From NCBI GenBank assembly GCA_020073605.1, contig JAIQEW010000002.1:62001-126000 (forward strand): DNA of 64,000 nucleotides, given 5' to 3'. Of the stretch, positions 51,101-61,312 are shown one piece after another. Position 1 is the first letter of the stretch; each line of letters starts with the position of its first letter. Both the position numbers and the translations under genes were made by a program. Under the pieces are notes generated by a model, which ran no database searches, had not been told where the DNA came from, and saw nothing but the letters and a program-made list of their open reading frames with translations. Source of the stretch: Terriglobia bacterium (lineage in GTDB: Bacteria > Acidobacteriota > Terriglobia > Acidiferrales > UBA7541).

Positions 51101-51973
51101 ATGACGTTCGACGAAGACCACTCCCTGCCGCCCGAGGCGGCAGAACCTACCGCTGCCCCGCAAGCCGCTGAGGCTCCGCATGAGTCCCCGGCTCCAGCGC
51201 GACGGGTTCTGCCCGAAGACCTCCGCGTGCCATGGGGCTGGGTCGACCTGCTGCTCTTTGTACTGATTTCCATCTTCGGCACGCTTGCGCTGGGCGTCGC
51301 GCTGGTGATCGGTTTCCATCTTTTGGGCGCCAGCCGGGAGCAGGCTCAGAAGTTTTTGGGCGAACGGACCAGCATCAGTGTGTTGCTCCAGATCGCGCTC
51401 GACTTTGCGTTGCTTGGATTTCTTGCCGCGCACGTGCGTTTGCGGTTCCACGCCCCGTTTTGGCGGACGATCGGCTGGCGCCCACTGGACACGGGCCGCA
51501 GGACTCGTGGCTGGACAGTACTCGTTCTTATCTTGGCGGGGCTCGTTCTGGACGTGGTGGTCAGCCTGGCATCCGCCGTCTCTCCGCCCAAGCAGGCGCT
51601 GCCCATCGAGACGCTCTTCCGGGATCCCCGCACGGCGCTCCTATTCATGCTGGTGGCCGTGGTGGTCGCTCCGGTGATCGAAGAAACGATCTTCCGCGGC
51701 TACATCTATCCCGTGGTCGCCCGGAGCTGGGGAGTCCCGGCGGGTGTGGTGGTCACGGGCTTGCTCTTCGGCGGGCTGCACGCTCCGCAATTGTGGGGCG
51801 GCTGGGCGCAGATTGCGGCGCTGGTGATCGTGGGAATCGCATTGACGCTCGTGCGCGCGACAACTCGCACCGTGGTCGCGAGCTTCATCGTGCACACGAG
51901 CTACAACTCATTTCAGGTGCTCGCCATTCTGATCGGCACACACGGACTGCGCCATTTCCCGCCCATGCACTAG
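51101..51973 (+). CDS. CPBP-family intramembrane metalloprotease
   Basis: 290 residues. Pro/Ala-rich start, then about eight hydrophobic helices. The signature EETIFRGYIYPVV (E193, E194, R198) and HAPQLWGGW (H227) plus the third motif SFIVHTSYNSF (H, N) form the metal site of CAAX-type prenyl proteases and bacteriocin-processing relatives. Role unknown; relatives remove prenyl-CAAX tails or control membrane-protein cleavage. ATG at 51101; 85 bases after uvrA, same strand. Confidence 0.85.
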   Translation: MTFDEDHSLPPEAAEPTAAPQAAEAPHESPAPARRVLPEDLRVPWGWVDLLLFVLISIFGTLALGVALVIGFHLLGASREQAQKFLGERTSISVLLQIALDFALLGFLAAHVRLRFHAPFWRTIGWRPLDTGRRTRGWTVLVLILAGLVLDVVVSLASAVSPPKQALPIETLFRDPRTALLFMLVAVVVAPVIEETIFRGYIYPVVARSWGVPAGVVVTGLLFGGLHAPQLWGGWAQIAALVIVGIALTLVRATTRTVVASFIVHTSYNSFQVLAILIGTHGLRHFPPMH

Positions 51974-52069
51974 GTCTGCGCCTTCGCGTCACTGCGGAAT
52001 CAGTTAGAATGATAAATGGTTCGCGTCGCGTTCGGTTCCGAGCGCCGCGCAATCCACGGAGAAGAGTCT

Positions 52070-53134
52070 TTGCACACAGTTGAGCCCATTCGATGGACGG
52101 CCGAAGGCGTGGTCCTGCTCGATCAGCGGCGGCTGCCCGGCGAAGTGATCTACCACACCTATACGGATTACCGCGAGCTGGCGCGTGCAATCAAGGACAT
52201 GGTGATTCGCGGGGCTCCCGCCATCGGCGTCGCGGCGGCGATGGGCGTGGCGCTGGGCGTCCAGCGGTCCAAGGCGAAGACGCTTGAGGAATTGCGCGCC
52301 GAATTTGTGTTGATCTGCGAGACGCTTGCGAAAACGCGCCCCACCGCTGTGGATCTATTCTGGGCCATCAAACGGTTCCAACGCCGTTTCCAGGAACTTT
52401 CGCTCGCCGCCGCGAACGACGGCGGAGCCGGACTCGCCCGCATCAGGACCGCGCTCGTTGAAGAGGCCCAAAAGGTCCATCAGGAACGCCGCGAAGCGGA
52501 CGAGCGAATTGGCCGGCTCGGCGCGGAGCTTATGCCGAGGAGCGGCCGCGTGATGACGCAGTGCAATGCCGGAGCGCTCGCGACCGGAGGGATCGGCACC
52601 GCGCTCGGCGTGATTCGCATGGCGGTCGAGGGCGGCTATCGGATTGAGGTGCTGGTTCCCGAAACGCGGCCCTATCTGCAAGGGGCGCGCCTCACGGCGT
52701 GGGAGCTCCATCAGGATCATATTCCTCTGACCCTCATCACCGATAACATGGTGGGACATTTCCTGAAGACCGGAGGCGTCGCAGCCGTCGTCGTGGGCGC
52801 CGACCGGATCGCGGGCAACGGCGACACGGCCAACAAGATCGGCACCTATGGAATCGCCGTGCTGGCGCGGGAAAACAAGGTCCCGTTTTACGTCGCTGCG
52901 CCGATTTCTACCCTCGATCTTTCCATTTCCTCAGGGGAGCAGATTCCCATCGAAGAGCGGTCGGAGGAGGAAGTTCACCATCTCGCCGGCGTGCGCATTT
53001 CGCCCCAGGTCCGCGCGGCGCATCCTGCTTTCGACGTGACGCCGGCGCGATTCATCACCGCGATCATTACCGAGCGCGGCGTTGCGCGCCCGCCCTATGA
53101 AGAGTCACTTGCGGCGTTGGCAGCTCACTCGTAG
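52070..53134 (+). CDS. mtnA: S-methyl-5-thioribose-1-phosphate isomerase
   Basis: 354 residues from a TTG at 52070. Isomerises MTR-1-P to MTRu-1-P in methionine salvage. [99 protein letters not shown], and [10 protein letters not shown] are complete. The TTG has GGAGAAG 6 bases upstream. An in-frame ATG at 52016 exists, but TAGAAT at 52005-52010 is too close to be its promoter, so the TTG is preferred. Ends 10 bases inside the convergent permease gene (53125). No other salvage gene in view. Confidence 0.88.
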   Translation: MHTVEPIRWTAEGVVLLDQRRLPGEVIYHTYTDYRELARAIKDMVIRGAPAIGVAAAMGVALGVQRSKAKTLEELRAEFVLICETLAKTRPTAVDLFWAIKRFQRRFQELSLAAANDGGAGLARIRTALVEEAQKVHQERREADERIGRLGAELMPRSGRVMTQCNAGALATGGIGTALGVIRMAVEGGYRIEVLVPETRPYLQGARLTAWELHQDHIPLTLITDNMVGHFLKTGGVAAVVVGADRIAGNGDTANKIGTYGIAVLARENKVPFYVAAPISTLDLSISSGEQIPIEERSEEEVHHLAGVRISPQVRAAHPAFDVTPARFITAIITERGVARPPYEESLAALAAHS

Positions 53135-54411
53135 CGGAGAGCTTCCACCGGATTCAGCCGAGCCGCTTTCCACGCAGGGTACACGCCGAAGAACACACCG
53201 ATCGATCCCGCCACCGACACGCCCAGAATAACCAACGTTGGGGAAACCGCGGCGGGGAAAGAAGAGAATGCCAGCCGAATCGCCAAAACGATCATTCCTC
53301 CCAGCAGCACCCCGATCACCCCTCCCAACGCCGCCAGCGTCACCGCTTCCAGCAGGAATTGCGTCAGGATATTCAACCGCCGCGCGCCGATGGCTTTGCG
53401 CACGCCGATCTCGCGCGTCCGCTCGGTCACGCTCACCAGCATGATGTTCATCACGCCGATGCCGCCCACCAACAGCGCCACCGAGCCCACCGCAAGCATC
53501 ACGACGAAGATGCCGCTCGAAATCTGGTTCCACAGATCGAGAAAAGTGTCCGTCGTCATGATCGCGAAGTCGTCTTCCTTGTCCGAAGGCAGGCGCCTCA
53601 TCCGGCGCAAGTATTCGCGCACCTCGTCGATGACGATCGGCATCGTGTTCGTGTCGTCCGCCTGAACGAACAGCACGAAATCCTTGTATTCAGGGTGCAG
53701 CTTCCGCATGGTCGTGAACGGAACAATCACGATGTTGTCGTTGGGATTGTCCCCGGTCCCCAGAGCCTGCTTTTGCTCTTGCAGCACGCCAACTGCCGTG
53801 AACACTTTCCCTTCGACCAGGATTTCCTGCCCGACGGGGTCCTCGTTGTTCGGGAACAGCTTCTTCGCCGTCGTATGCCCCAGGACTGCGACGGACGAAC
53901 GATGCTCTTCGTCCGTCTGGTTGAAGAAACGCCCGCGCTCCATCTCGAGATTCGTGATCGTCATGATCGAGGGCGTATTGCCCTGCAGGATGACGCTCTT
54001 CGCGCGATAGTTGCCGCGGCGGACGCTGCTCGATCCCACTCCGATTTCAAAGTTTTGGATTCGCGCTTCCGGCGCCGCAGCCTTCACGTGCGGCAGAAGA
54101 GCCAGGCCATCCGCCCATTCCGCTTTCAGCTCTTTCCGCTGGAGCTCCTCGGCGGGCCGCCGCCCGAGCGTGGCGAAGGAAAACCGGTAGCAGATGATCG
54201 TATTCGACCCGAGCACTGACACGTTGCCCAGCACGTTCGCGTTCAGCCCTTGAATGACCGCCCCGATCACGATGAACGTGGTCACGCCGATAACGATCCC
54301 AAGGACCGTGAGAAACGACCGGAGGGGATTCCGCCGCAGGACATCGAGCGCGAGCAGGATCGATTCCTTGAGGCCGCCGAACCGCCCTCTCCTGCTGGCC
54401 GTCTCTTCCAT
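53125..54411 (-). CDS. MacB-type ABC permease, copy A
   Basis: 428 residues. FtsX-like permease with one N-terminal helix ([21 protein letters not shown]), a large periplasmic MacB_PCD domain ([58 protein letters not shown]), and three C-terminal helices with [28 protein letters not shown]. Nearly identical layout and high identity to copy B, so a tandem duplicate. ATG at 54411; its A lies in the stop of copy B (TGATG), 1-base overlap. No ATPase adjacent; it may pair with a MacB or LolD ATPase elsewhere. Such phylum-specific permeases are often annotated as ABC permease family proteins without partner. Confidence 0.85.
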   Translation of the reverse strand: MEETASRRGRFGGLKESILLALDVLRRNPLRSFLTVLGIVIGVTTFIVIGAVIQGLNANVLGNVSVLGSNTIICYRFSFATLGRRPAEELQRKELKAEWADGLALLPHVKAAAPEARIQNFEIGVGSSSVRRGNYRAKSVILQGNTPSIMTITNLEMERGRFFNQTDEEHRSSVAVLGHTTAKKLFPNNEDPVGQEILVEGKVFTAVGVLQEQKQALGTGDNPNDNIVIVPFTTMRKLHPEYKDFVLFVQADDTNTMPIVIDEVREYLRRMRRLPSDKEDDFAIMTTDTFLDLWNQISSGIFVVMLAVGSVALLVGGIGVMNIMLVSVTERTREIGVRKAIGARRLNILTQFLLEAVTLAALGGVIGVLLGGMIVLAIRLAFSSFPAAVSPTLVILGVSVAGSIGVFFGVYPAWKAARLNPVEALRYE

Positions 54412-55685
54412 CACTCGTACCTCAGGGCTTCGACGGGATTCAGCCGCGCTGCCTTCCACGCCGGATAGACGCCGAAGAACACGCCGATCGATCCCGCAAC
54501 GGCTACCCCCAGGGCTACGAGCGAGACGGAAATCGCAGCCGGAAACGCGGAGAAGGCCAGCCGAATCACGAGAACAATCAGTCCGCCGAACAGAACCCCG
54601 ATCACGCCTCCCAGCGCGGCCAGCGTCACGGCTTCGAGCAGGAATTGCGTGAGAATATTCGACCGGCGCGCCCCGATTGCCTTGCGCACTCCGATTTCGC
54701 GCGTCCGTTCCGTCACGCTCACCAGCATGATGTTCATCACGCCGATGCCCCCCACCAGCAGCGCCACCGAGCCCACTGCCAGCATGGCGATGAAGATGCT
54801 GCCAGAAATCTGCTTCCAGGAATCGAGGAACGTATCCGTCGTAAGCAGCGCGAAATCATCCGGCTTGTCCGACGGCAGCCGTCGCACACGTCGCATGTAT
54901 TCGCGCACCTCGTCCACCACAATCGGCATGTTCTTCGTATCATCGGCCGCGATGAACAACACGAGATCTTTGAACTCGGGATGCATCTTCCGCATCACCG
55001 AGAAGGGGATAACGGCGATGTTGTCTTCCGGATTCTCCCCTGTTCCCAGTGCTTGCTTCTGCTCCTCCAACACTCCCACGACCGTGAACGCTTGTCCTTC
55101 GAGCAGCACTTCCTGCCCCACCGGATCCTCGCCCTTCGGAAAGAGCTTATTCGCGGTGATACGGCCCAGAACGGTCACCGGGGAGTGATGCTCTTCATCC
55201 GTTTGATTGAAAAACCGGCCGCGCTCCAGATTGAAATTGCTGATCTGCGCGATGGAGGGCTTGTCCCCTTCCAGGATGACGTTTTGCGCGCGAACACTGC
55301 CGCGGCGCACGTTGCTCGAGCCCGCATTGAGGTTGTAATTCTCGATCCGCGCCGTCGGTGCGGCCGCCAGCACGTGCGGCAACTGCGCCAAGCCGTCGGC
55401 CCATTCCGCCTTCAGATCTTTCCGTTGGAGCACGTCCGACGAAAGCCTGCCCAGCGTGGCCCAGGAGAACTTGTAGCAGATGATCGTGTTCGATCCGAGC
55501 GACTGGATTTGACCGAGCACATTCGAATTCAGTCCCTGAATCACGGCCCCGATCACGATGATCGTCGTTACGCCGATCACGATGCCGAGCACCGTCAAAG
55601 ACGATCGGAGAAGGTTTCGCCGCAGAACGTCCAGCGCGAGTGCGATGGATTCCCCGATGCCGGCGAGCCCGCGTTGCTTGCGCAC
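54411..55685 (-). CDS. MacB-type ABC permease, copy B
   Basis: 424 residues from GTG at 55685, which has GGGGAGA about 8 bases upstream. Same layout as copy [22 protein letters not shown], a periplasmic domain ([39 protein letters not shown]) and [31 protein letters not shown] at the C-terminal helices. Much of the protein is identical to copy A, with divergence mostly in the periplasmic domain, pointing to duplication followed by divergence of substrate contact. 10 bases after the stop of copy C; translationally coupled to copy A. Confidence 0.85.
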   Translation of the reverse strand: MRKQRGLAGIGESIALALDVLRRNLLRSSLTVLGIVIGVTTIIVIGAVIQGLNSNVLGQIQSLGSNTIICYKFSWATLGRLSSDVLQRKDLKAEWADGLAQLPHVLAAAPTARIENYNLNAGSSNVRRGSVRAQNVILEGDKPSIAQISNFNLERGRFFNQTDEEHHSPVTVLGRITANKLFPKGEDPVGQEVLLEGQAFTVVGVLEEQKQALGTGENPEDNIAVIPFSVMRKMHPEFKDLVLFIAADDTKNMPIVVDEVREYMRRVRRLPSDKPDDFALLTTDTFLDSWKQISGSIFIAMLAVGSVALLVGGIGVMNIMLVSVTERTREIGVRKAIGARRSNILTQFLLEAVTLAALGGVIGVLFGGLIVLVIRLAFSAFPAAISVSLVALGVAVAGSIGVFFGVYPAWKAARLNPVEALRYE

Positions 55686-55695
55686 TTTTCTCCCC

Positions 55696-56934
55696 TTATT
55701 CGGACCGCAACGCCACCACGGGATCAAGCCGCGCCGCTTTCGCCGCGGGATATACGCCGAAGAAGAGCCCGACGCTCGTCGCCACGAGCAGGCCCATGAC
55801 CACCGACCACAGCTGGACCGAGCTCGGCAGCGATGTCGTCCAGGTGACGATCTTTGCCAGCAGAATCCCAAGAAGCACGCCGCAAGCCCCTCCGATCGCC
55901 GCAATGGTGGAGGATTCGATCAGAAACTGGAGTCGAATGTCACCCTGGCGGGCGCCCAGGGATTTTCGCAGACCGATCTCTCGCGTCCGCTCCGTCACGG
56001 ATACGAGCATGATGTTCATGATCACGATGCCGCCGACGATCAGGGCGATCGAGGCGATTCCGATCGTGACGCCGAAGAACGTGCCGCTGATGCTGCTCCA
56101 TAACTGGAGAAACGAGGAGTTCGTTTCCATAGAAAAATCGTCGGCGTCCTGGTAGGCCACGTGCCGCCGCCCGCGCAGGATCAGCCGCACCTCGTCCATC
56201 GTGGACTCGATCGCGCCAGTGCCCGCGGCCTTCACCCACAGGCGCACGGAATCATCGCTCCCGTAGATTCTCTGAAATGTGGTGAGCGGCAGGATCACCC
56301 AGCTGTCCTGCGACTGGCCCATCACCGAGCCGCGTTTCTTCCCCACGCCGATGATTTCGCACTCGGATGTATCGATGCGGATCGTCTTGCCGACCGGGTC
56401 GGTTCCAGGAAGCAGCTTGTCCACGATGTCGTAGCCCACGTCGCAGACAAAAGCGCCGCGCGCCATATCCAATCGAGTGATCTGCCGCCCCGCGCTCAGC
56501 TCGCGGTCGAGCACCTGGGGCATTTCGTACGTGAAGCCGATAATATTGGCATCCGAAAGATATTCCGTGCCGTACTTCACTTGGCCGACGTGGTTCAGGT
56601 TCGCAGCCACGGCCACGCACCTCTGGCAGTTGTCGCGGACGGCTTCATAGTCGTCAAAATGGAACTTCCTGTGCTTCTGAGCCGCTTCGTACTCTTCGAT
56701 CGTGGTGATGATCGACGGTCCTCGGTTGATCAGGAAAACGTCCGCGCCCAAATTGAAGATCTTCTCGGCCACGTAGCCGTTCAGGCCGTTGATCACGCTC
56801 ACAACGGCGATCACGGACGTCACCCCGATCACGACGCCCAGCAGCGTGAGCACGCTGCGCATCTTGTGCGCCCACAAGCTGGCGACGGCGATGCGCATCG
56901 CCTCGCTCAGCGCCATTGAGGTTTTTCCAGCCAT
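55696..56934 (-). CDS. MacB-type ABC permease, copy C (divergent)
   Basis: 412 residues. Same family as A and B ([72 protein letters not shown]) but clearly more distant in the periplasmic domain (RGPSIITTIEEYEAAQKHRK; QVLDRELSAGRQITRLDM). First gene of the operon C-B-A. ATG at 56934; a TATAAT lies 27 bases upstream. All three keep the short conserved C-terminal coupling region, so each probably still contacts an ATPase. Confidence 0.85.
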   Translation of the reverse strand: MAGKTSMALSEAMRIAVASLWAHKMRSVLTLLGVVIGVTSVIAVVSVINGLNGYVAEKIFNLGADVFLINRGPSIITTIEEYEAAQKHRKFHFDDYEAVRDNCQRCVAVAANLNHVGQVKYGTEYLSDANIIGFTYEMPQVLDRELSAGRQITRLDMARGAFVCDVGYDIVDKLLPGTDPVGKTIRIDTSECEIIGVGKKRGSVMGQSQDSWVILPLTTFQRIYGSDDSVRLWVKAAGTGAIESTMDEVRLILRGRRHVAYQDADDFSMETNSSFLQLWSSISGTFFGVTIGIASIALIVGGIVIMNIMLVSVTERTREIGLRKSLGARQGDIRLQFLIESSTIAAIGGACGVLLGILLAKIVTWTTSLPSSVQLWSVVMGLLVATSVGLFFGVYPAAKAARLDPVVALRSE

Positions 56935-57467
56935 GTCGTGGTTGTCCGCCCGGCCTAACGATTATACGCGCGCCGCCCGCTTGAAGTTGCGCATGAACTG
57001 GGCGAATCGGCGTTATTTCTGAAGTTGAAGTTTGCGCACCGGGCGCCGGCCATCACGTCCGCCGTCGGCCAACTTCGGATACGAAGCAATGGAGGAATTT
57101 GGATCTGCTGACTGTAACGTATGTTAGCTTGGTGCTAAGAATGGAGAAAGCCGCAGGCGCGCGCAGGAGCTCGAATCCGCGATATCGTATGGGCGAATTC
57201 CAGAATACAAGAAACCATAGCAAGAGAGTCTAGACACCTTCTCACTTCTCGGTAAGTGTTTAAGAATCATACCGATATTGCGCGAATTTCATGGCAAACT
57301 TATTGCTCGCATCAGACTGATCTCAGCACCTAGATCCGTATCATTTGCGCAGTCAGAGAGGGGCATTCTGCCGGAGCCCCCAACTGAATTGCGGTTAATT
57401 GGGGCAATGCGGGATCTATGACGGTCAGACAAGTCTTGGGTTGTCTCGGAAAAAGCGAGGGGGTCTC
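56935..57467. other. Intergenic region between permease operon and TonB receptor
   Basis: 533 bases with lower GC than its flanks and no convincing gene. The permease -10 (TATAAT 56961-56966, minus) is at the left. On the plus strand a TTGCGC-N17-TATTGC pair lies near 57276-57304 as a weak candidate promoter. GAGGGGG at about 57458 serves as ribosome site of the receptor gene. Nothing else is recognised. Confidence 0.5.
56961..56966 (-). promoter_or_regulatory. -10 element of the permease operon
   Basis: TATAAT on the minus strand, 27 bases before the copy C ATG. No clean -35 at 16-18 bases (nearest are CAACTT and TTCAAG). Leader about 20 bases. Confidence 0.45.
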
Positions 57468-60400
57468 ATGAAACGAGCCGTCGCACTTTGCGCTTCCGCG
57501 TTTGTCGTTGCAATTCTCCTCTCTCAATTGACGAAACCGGCGCTAGGCCAGGCCGCTACCGGCCGGGTGATCGGCACGGTCTATGACCAACAGGGCGCGG
57601 TAGTACCGGGCGCCAAAGTGACGGTCACGAATGCCGCCACTCGTATCGGCAGCACCACCGTCACGCAAGGCGACGGAACCTTCGAAGTGCTCAATCTCCC
57701 CATCGGACGCTATCGCGTGGAGGCCGAGCACGAGGGATTCAACAAAGTCGTCATGAGCGAGCAGGAGCTCCAGATCAATCAGTCCTTGCGAATCGACATC
57801 ACCTTGACCCTCGGGGCAACGAGCCAGACGGTCACGGTAGAAGCGCAGGCTCCGCAGGTGGAAACCGTGAATCCCACGGTGGGTGGCACTGTCGTCGGCG
57901 CGGCGATCCAACAGGCGCCGCTGAACGGGCGCAACGTGCTCGATCTGGCCACGCTACAGCCCGGCGTCACGGAATCGAATCCCGACAACAGCGGCGCGGG
58001 AACTTTCAGCATCTCGGGCGGCCGCACGGACTCGGTGACGTTTTTGCTCGACGGCAGCCTGAACAACAATCTCCTCAGTAACGGCGTGGTGTTCAATCCC
58101 AACCCCGATACGATCGCCGAGTTCCGGATTTTGGAAAGCAATTACTCGGCGGAATACGGCCGCAATGGCGGCGGAATCATCAGCGAGGTCACCAAGTCCG
58201 GCACCAACCAGTGGCATGGCAGCGCGTACGACTATCTCCGCAACGGCGACCTGAATTCGAACTCTTTCTTCAGAAAGATCAACGGAATACCGCGGGATCC
58301 CCTCCGGCGCAATCAATACGGCGGCACCTTCGGCGGACCGATCACGATTCCGCATCTGATCCGCGGGAAAGACCGCTTCTTCTTCTTCGTTGGTTATCAG
58401 GGCCAGAAGCTATCAAATCTCGCGACGCCAGTCGGCTCGCAGGTGTCCGTGCTCACTACTGCGCAGACCGCCTGCATTTCCAACCCGGCGCAGGGCTGCG
58501 ATTTCTCATCCGATCCGGCAGTCGTATCGTTCCTGGCGGCGAACCCGTTTTTTCATGACTCGAGCAAGCCGGCTGGCTTTCTGAACCCGCAGGCACTCAA
58601 TCCAGTCTCTGTAAGTTACATCACGAAGGGGCTGATGCCGGTTTCGCCCACCGGAGTTCTGACCCCGACGAGTTCCTTGACGGACAATCGCAACGAACTG
58701 ACGATGCGGTTCGACTTCCAGATCACGCCCAAGGATCAACTTACAGCGACGCTTGGAGGTCAGCGCAATCCGACCCTCGATCCCTTTGCTACCCAGTCGA
58801 ACCTGGTCCCATGGGCGGACGTGCCGGGCTATTCCGTCACGACCAAGATCAACACGTATTTCGCAAACGTGGCCTACACGCGCACTTTCTCACCCGACAT
58901 GCTCAACGAGCTTCGATTCGGCACGCAGCGATACTTCGAGATTCAGGGCAGTCCGCAAGGACCGAATCAGCAGAACACCGCTCAGTCGCTGGGCTTCGTG
59001 AATTTGACGCCGGACAATCCGACCGGTCCGCCGCTGGTCGGCGTGAACGGCGAGTCAACGACGGTCGGCTACACGTTCGGCGGTCCTTCGACCCTCGTGA
59101 ACAACACGTTTGGCGTGTCCGACACGTTTACGTGGATTCATGGAAAGCACAATTGGAAGATGGGCGCCGGCGTCTCCGCGTACCAGAACAACCAGGTGTT
59201 CGACTTCATCACCAACGGTCTGTACGACTTCGATGGCAGCATCTCGGGCAATGGCTTTGCCGACTTCCTCCTCGGCGCGGCGAGCGATTTCGTGCAGGCT
59301 TCGGCCGCCCCTTCGAACATTCGCACCAAGTCCACGTCCGCGTTTTTCGAGGACGAGTGGCGTGCAACAAAACGCTTCACACTCACCTTGGGAATCCGCT
59401 ACGAGTACAGCAGCCCGAAGTCGGATACCCTGGGCCGCACCTTCTCGGTCGTTCCCGGCGCACAGTCCTCCCGGTTTTCCAACGCGCCTGTCGGTCTGGT
59501 TTTCCCGGGGGACAGGGGCGCTCCGAGCGGCGTCAATTTCCCGGACCGGAACGACTGGGCGCCGCGCATCGGATTCGCCTGGAATCCCGACGGCCACGGC
59601 AAGACGAGCGTTCGCGGCGGATTCGGCGTCTTCTACGATATCCTCAAGGCCGAGGACAATTTTCAGTTCAACGGCCAGCCGCCGTTCTTCAGCCTTGCAT
59701 TCTTTTTCTTTCCCACATCTCTCACCGGAAACCCGTGCGCTGCCTCCAATCAATCCGCACAGGTGATCACCTACTTCTCGGATCCGTACGGTTCGAGCTG
59801 CAACGCGAACACATTCCCGTCGGTGCCGCAGCTATCGGGAACCCAGTATTTCGCCCAGGACGGGTCGCTGCCGTACGGGGGGCAACTTTTCTTCGTCGAT
59901 CCGCACCTGAGAACTCCCTATACGTATCAATACAACCTGAGCGTGCAGCGCGAACTTGCGCCCGCACTTGCCCTCGAAGTGAACTATCTTGGCAGCAGCT
60001 CGCACGGGCTTACAACGCTGCAGGACGTGAACCCGTTCGTCCTAGGCACCACGGATCATGTGCTTAATCTCGCGCCCGGGAACAGTTCCTGCGTGGATTC
60101 GTTGGGCAATAGCACGTCCGGCGTGTCTCCAGATGCCACGTGCAGCTTCGCATCTGTCCAGGAATTCAGAAACATTGTCAACGCGAGTTACAACTCTCTG
60201 ACGATGAGTGTGACGAAGCAGATGGGTAATACTCCCGCCGGGAGCATGTACTTCACGCTCGGCTATACGTACGCCCACAACATCGACAACGGATCCGGAT
60301 TCCGCCAGCGGAGCCAGCTCGTGCCCTCGTACGATCCCACGCTCCTTCGCGCGTCGAGCGACCTCGACGTGCGCCATCGGATCACGTTCAGCGGCGGGTG

Positions 60401-61013
60401 GGACCTTCCCTTCGATCGGGCGTGGAAGTCAGCACCCAAGCGACTGACGCAAGGATGGACCCTCTTCCCCATCTTCACCTGGAGAAAAGGCTTCCCTTTG
60501 AACGTCTTCGCCAACATCCCCGGCGACACCGGTCCATTCAATGAGGGACCGAGCGGGGCAGGTGACGGTCTCACCGTCAACGCCAACGTAGTCGGCCCGA
60601 TCGCCATGGCGAATCCGAGGGCAGCCGGCAACTTCTGGTTTGACCCTTCTACCTTCACGAATAGTCAGAGCGTTGACACTGTGGGCAACTGTAGCGAGCT
60701 TGCGTCCGAACCTGCCGGCACGTTCCCGTCAGACGCGCAGGCTGTGCTCTGCCCCGGGCTTCGCACCTACGGCACGTTTCGAAGAAACTCTCTCCGCGGA
60801 CCGGGGCTCGTGAATTTGGATCTTTCCCTGTCCAAGACGACGGCAATCACCGAAAGGCTGAAAATCGAAATTCGCGGGGACTTCTTCAACATACTCAACC
60901 ACGGGGAGTTTACGAACCCGTCCACCGAGATTCTCGACAGCACCAATTTTGGCCGGATCACAAACACGTTCGATCCGCGCATCATTCAGATCGCCGCGCG
61001 GCTGAGCTTCTAA
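57468..61013 (+). CDS. TonB-dependent receptor (Oar-like) with CarboxypepD_reg domain
   Basis: 1181 residues. Signal peptide MKRAVALCASAFVVAILLSQ up to ALGQ. First domain RVIGTVYDQQGAVVPGAKVTVTNA, FEVLNLPIGRYRVEAEHEGF is the carboxypeptidase-regulatory-like beta sandwich. Plug domain: QTVTVEAQAPQVETVNPTVG, QAPLNGRNVLDLATLQPGV, TDSVTFLLDGSLNNN, FRILESNYSAEYGRNGGGIISEVTKSG. Barrel strands follow, ending FGRITNTFDPRIIQIAARLSF, whose terminal aromatic is required for outer-membrane insertion. The receptor imports large substrates such as carbohydrates or peptides; no TonB box substrate hint. ATG at 57468 after GAGGGGG. A TonB gene lies 0.9 kb downstream. Confidence 0.92.
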   Translation: MKRAVALCASAFVVAILLSQLTKPALGQAATGRVIGTVYDQQGAVVPGAKVTVTNAATRIGSTTVTQGDGTFEVLNLPIGRYRVEAEHEGFNKVVMSEQELQINQSLRIDITLTLGATSQTVTVEAQAPQVETVNPTVGGTVVGAAIQQAPLNGRNVLDLATLQPGVTESNPDNSGAGTFSISGGRTDSVTFLLDGSLNNNLLSNGVVFNPNPDTIAEFRILESNYSAEYGRNGGGIISEVTKSGTNQWHGSAYDYLRNGDLNSNSFFRKINGIPRDPLRRNQYGGTFGGPITIPHLIRGKDRFFFFVGYQGQKLSNLATPVGSQVSVLTTAQTACISNPAQGCDFSSDPAVVSFLAANPFFHDSSKPAGFLNPQALNPVSVSYITKGLMPVSPTGVLTPTSSLTDNRNELTMRFDFQITPKDQLTATLGGQRNPTLDPFATQSNLVPWADVPGYSVTTKINTYFANVAYTRTFSPDMLNELRFGTQRYFEIQGSPQGPNQQNTAQSLGFVNLTPDNPTGPPLVGVNGESTTVGYTFGGPSTLVNNTFGVSDTFTWIHGKHNWKMGAGVSAYQNNQVFDFITNGLYDFDGSISGNGFADFLLGAASDFVQASAAPSNIRTKSTSAFFEDEWRATKRFTLTLGIRYEYSSPKSDTLGRTFSVVPGAQSSRFSNAPVGLVFPGDRGAPSGVNFPDRNDWAPRIGFAWNPDGHGKTSVRGGFGVFYDILKAEDNFQFNGQPPFFSLAFFFFPTSLTGNPCAASNQSAQVITYFSDPYGSSCNANTFPSVPQLSGTQYFAQDGSLPYGGQLFFVDPHLRTPYTYQYNLSVQRELAPALALEVNYLGSSSHGLTTLQDVNPFVLGTTDHVLNLAPGNSSCVDSLGNSTSGVSPDATCSFASVQEFRNIVNASYNSLTMSVTKQMGNTPAGSMYFTLGYTYAHNIDNGSGFRQRSQLVPSYDPTLLRASSDLDVRHRITFSGGWDLPFDRAWKSAPKRLTQGWTLFPIFTWRKGFPLNVFANIPGDTGPFNEGPSGAGDGLTVNANVVGPIAMANPRAAGNFWFDPSTFTNSQSVDTVGNCSELASEPAGTFPSDAQAVLCPGLRTYGTFRRNSLRGPGLVNLDLSLSKTTAITERLKIEIRGDFFNILNHGEFTNPSTEILDSTNFGRITNTFDPRIIQIAARLSF

Positions 61014-61312
61014 TCGGGGAATTTACACGCGCAGGCCCGCGTTTGGCCTGAAGTCAAAGGTGGAAACAGCACAAAAGGGCGGCCGTTGCTGGCCGCCCTT
61101 TGTTGGTCATAATTTCCCTCTCGCTCGCGAAGCAAGACTTCTCTTCGCGGGTAAACCCTCGCACGAAAGCCCGCATCCAACGATTTCCCAGCGCAAAACG
61201 GGGCCTGAGACCTCTGCGGAAGCTAGCGGGTCCGCAAGTCGGTAAGGCTCCAAAGCCCCAACCAGCGGGGCGAAGGGCAAGGATTCACATCCCACAGGAC
61301 TAGGAGACTCTC
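61014..61312. other. Leader/intergenic region with several hairpins
   Basis: 299 bases. After the receptor terminator there are CGCGAAG/CTTCGCG (61126-61132 with 61143-61149), GCGGA/TCCGC (61216-61220 with 61230-61234), and GCCCC/GGGGC (61255-61259 with 61267-61271). The string GGAAGCTAGCGGGTCC is superficially like the 3' half of GEMM-I c-di-GMP riboswitches, but the 5' half does not match. No ORF. Ribosome site of the next gene is TAGGAGACTCTC. Confidence 0.45.
61074..61101 (+). terminator. TonB-dependent receptor terminator
   Basis: AAAGGGCGGCC-gttgct-GGCCGCCCTTT, 11 perfect base pairs, 60 bases after the receptor stop. The T-tract after the stem is short (TTT in stem), so efficiency is uncertain. 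Confidence 0.65.

Noticed and set aside
52005-52018. mtnA start at ATG 52016 with TAGAAT as its -10
   Set aside because: The -10 would be only 5 bases from the ATG, so transcription would start inside it; the TTG at 52070 has a good ribosome site.
61150-61250. GEMM-I c-di-GMP riboswitch
   Set aside because: Only the 3' half looks similar; the GAAA tetraloop stem and the 5' GCAAACC core do not match.
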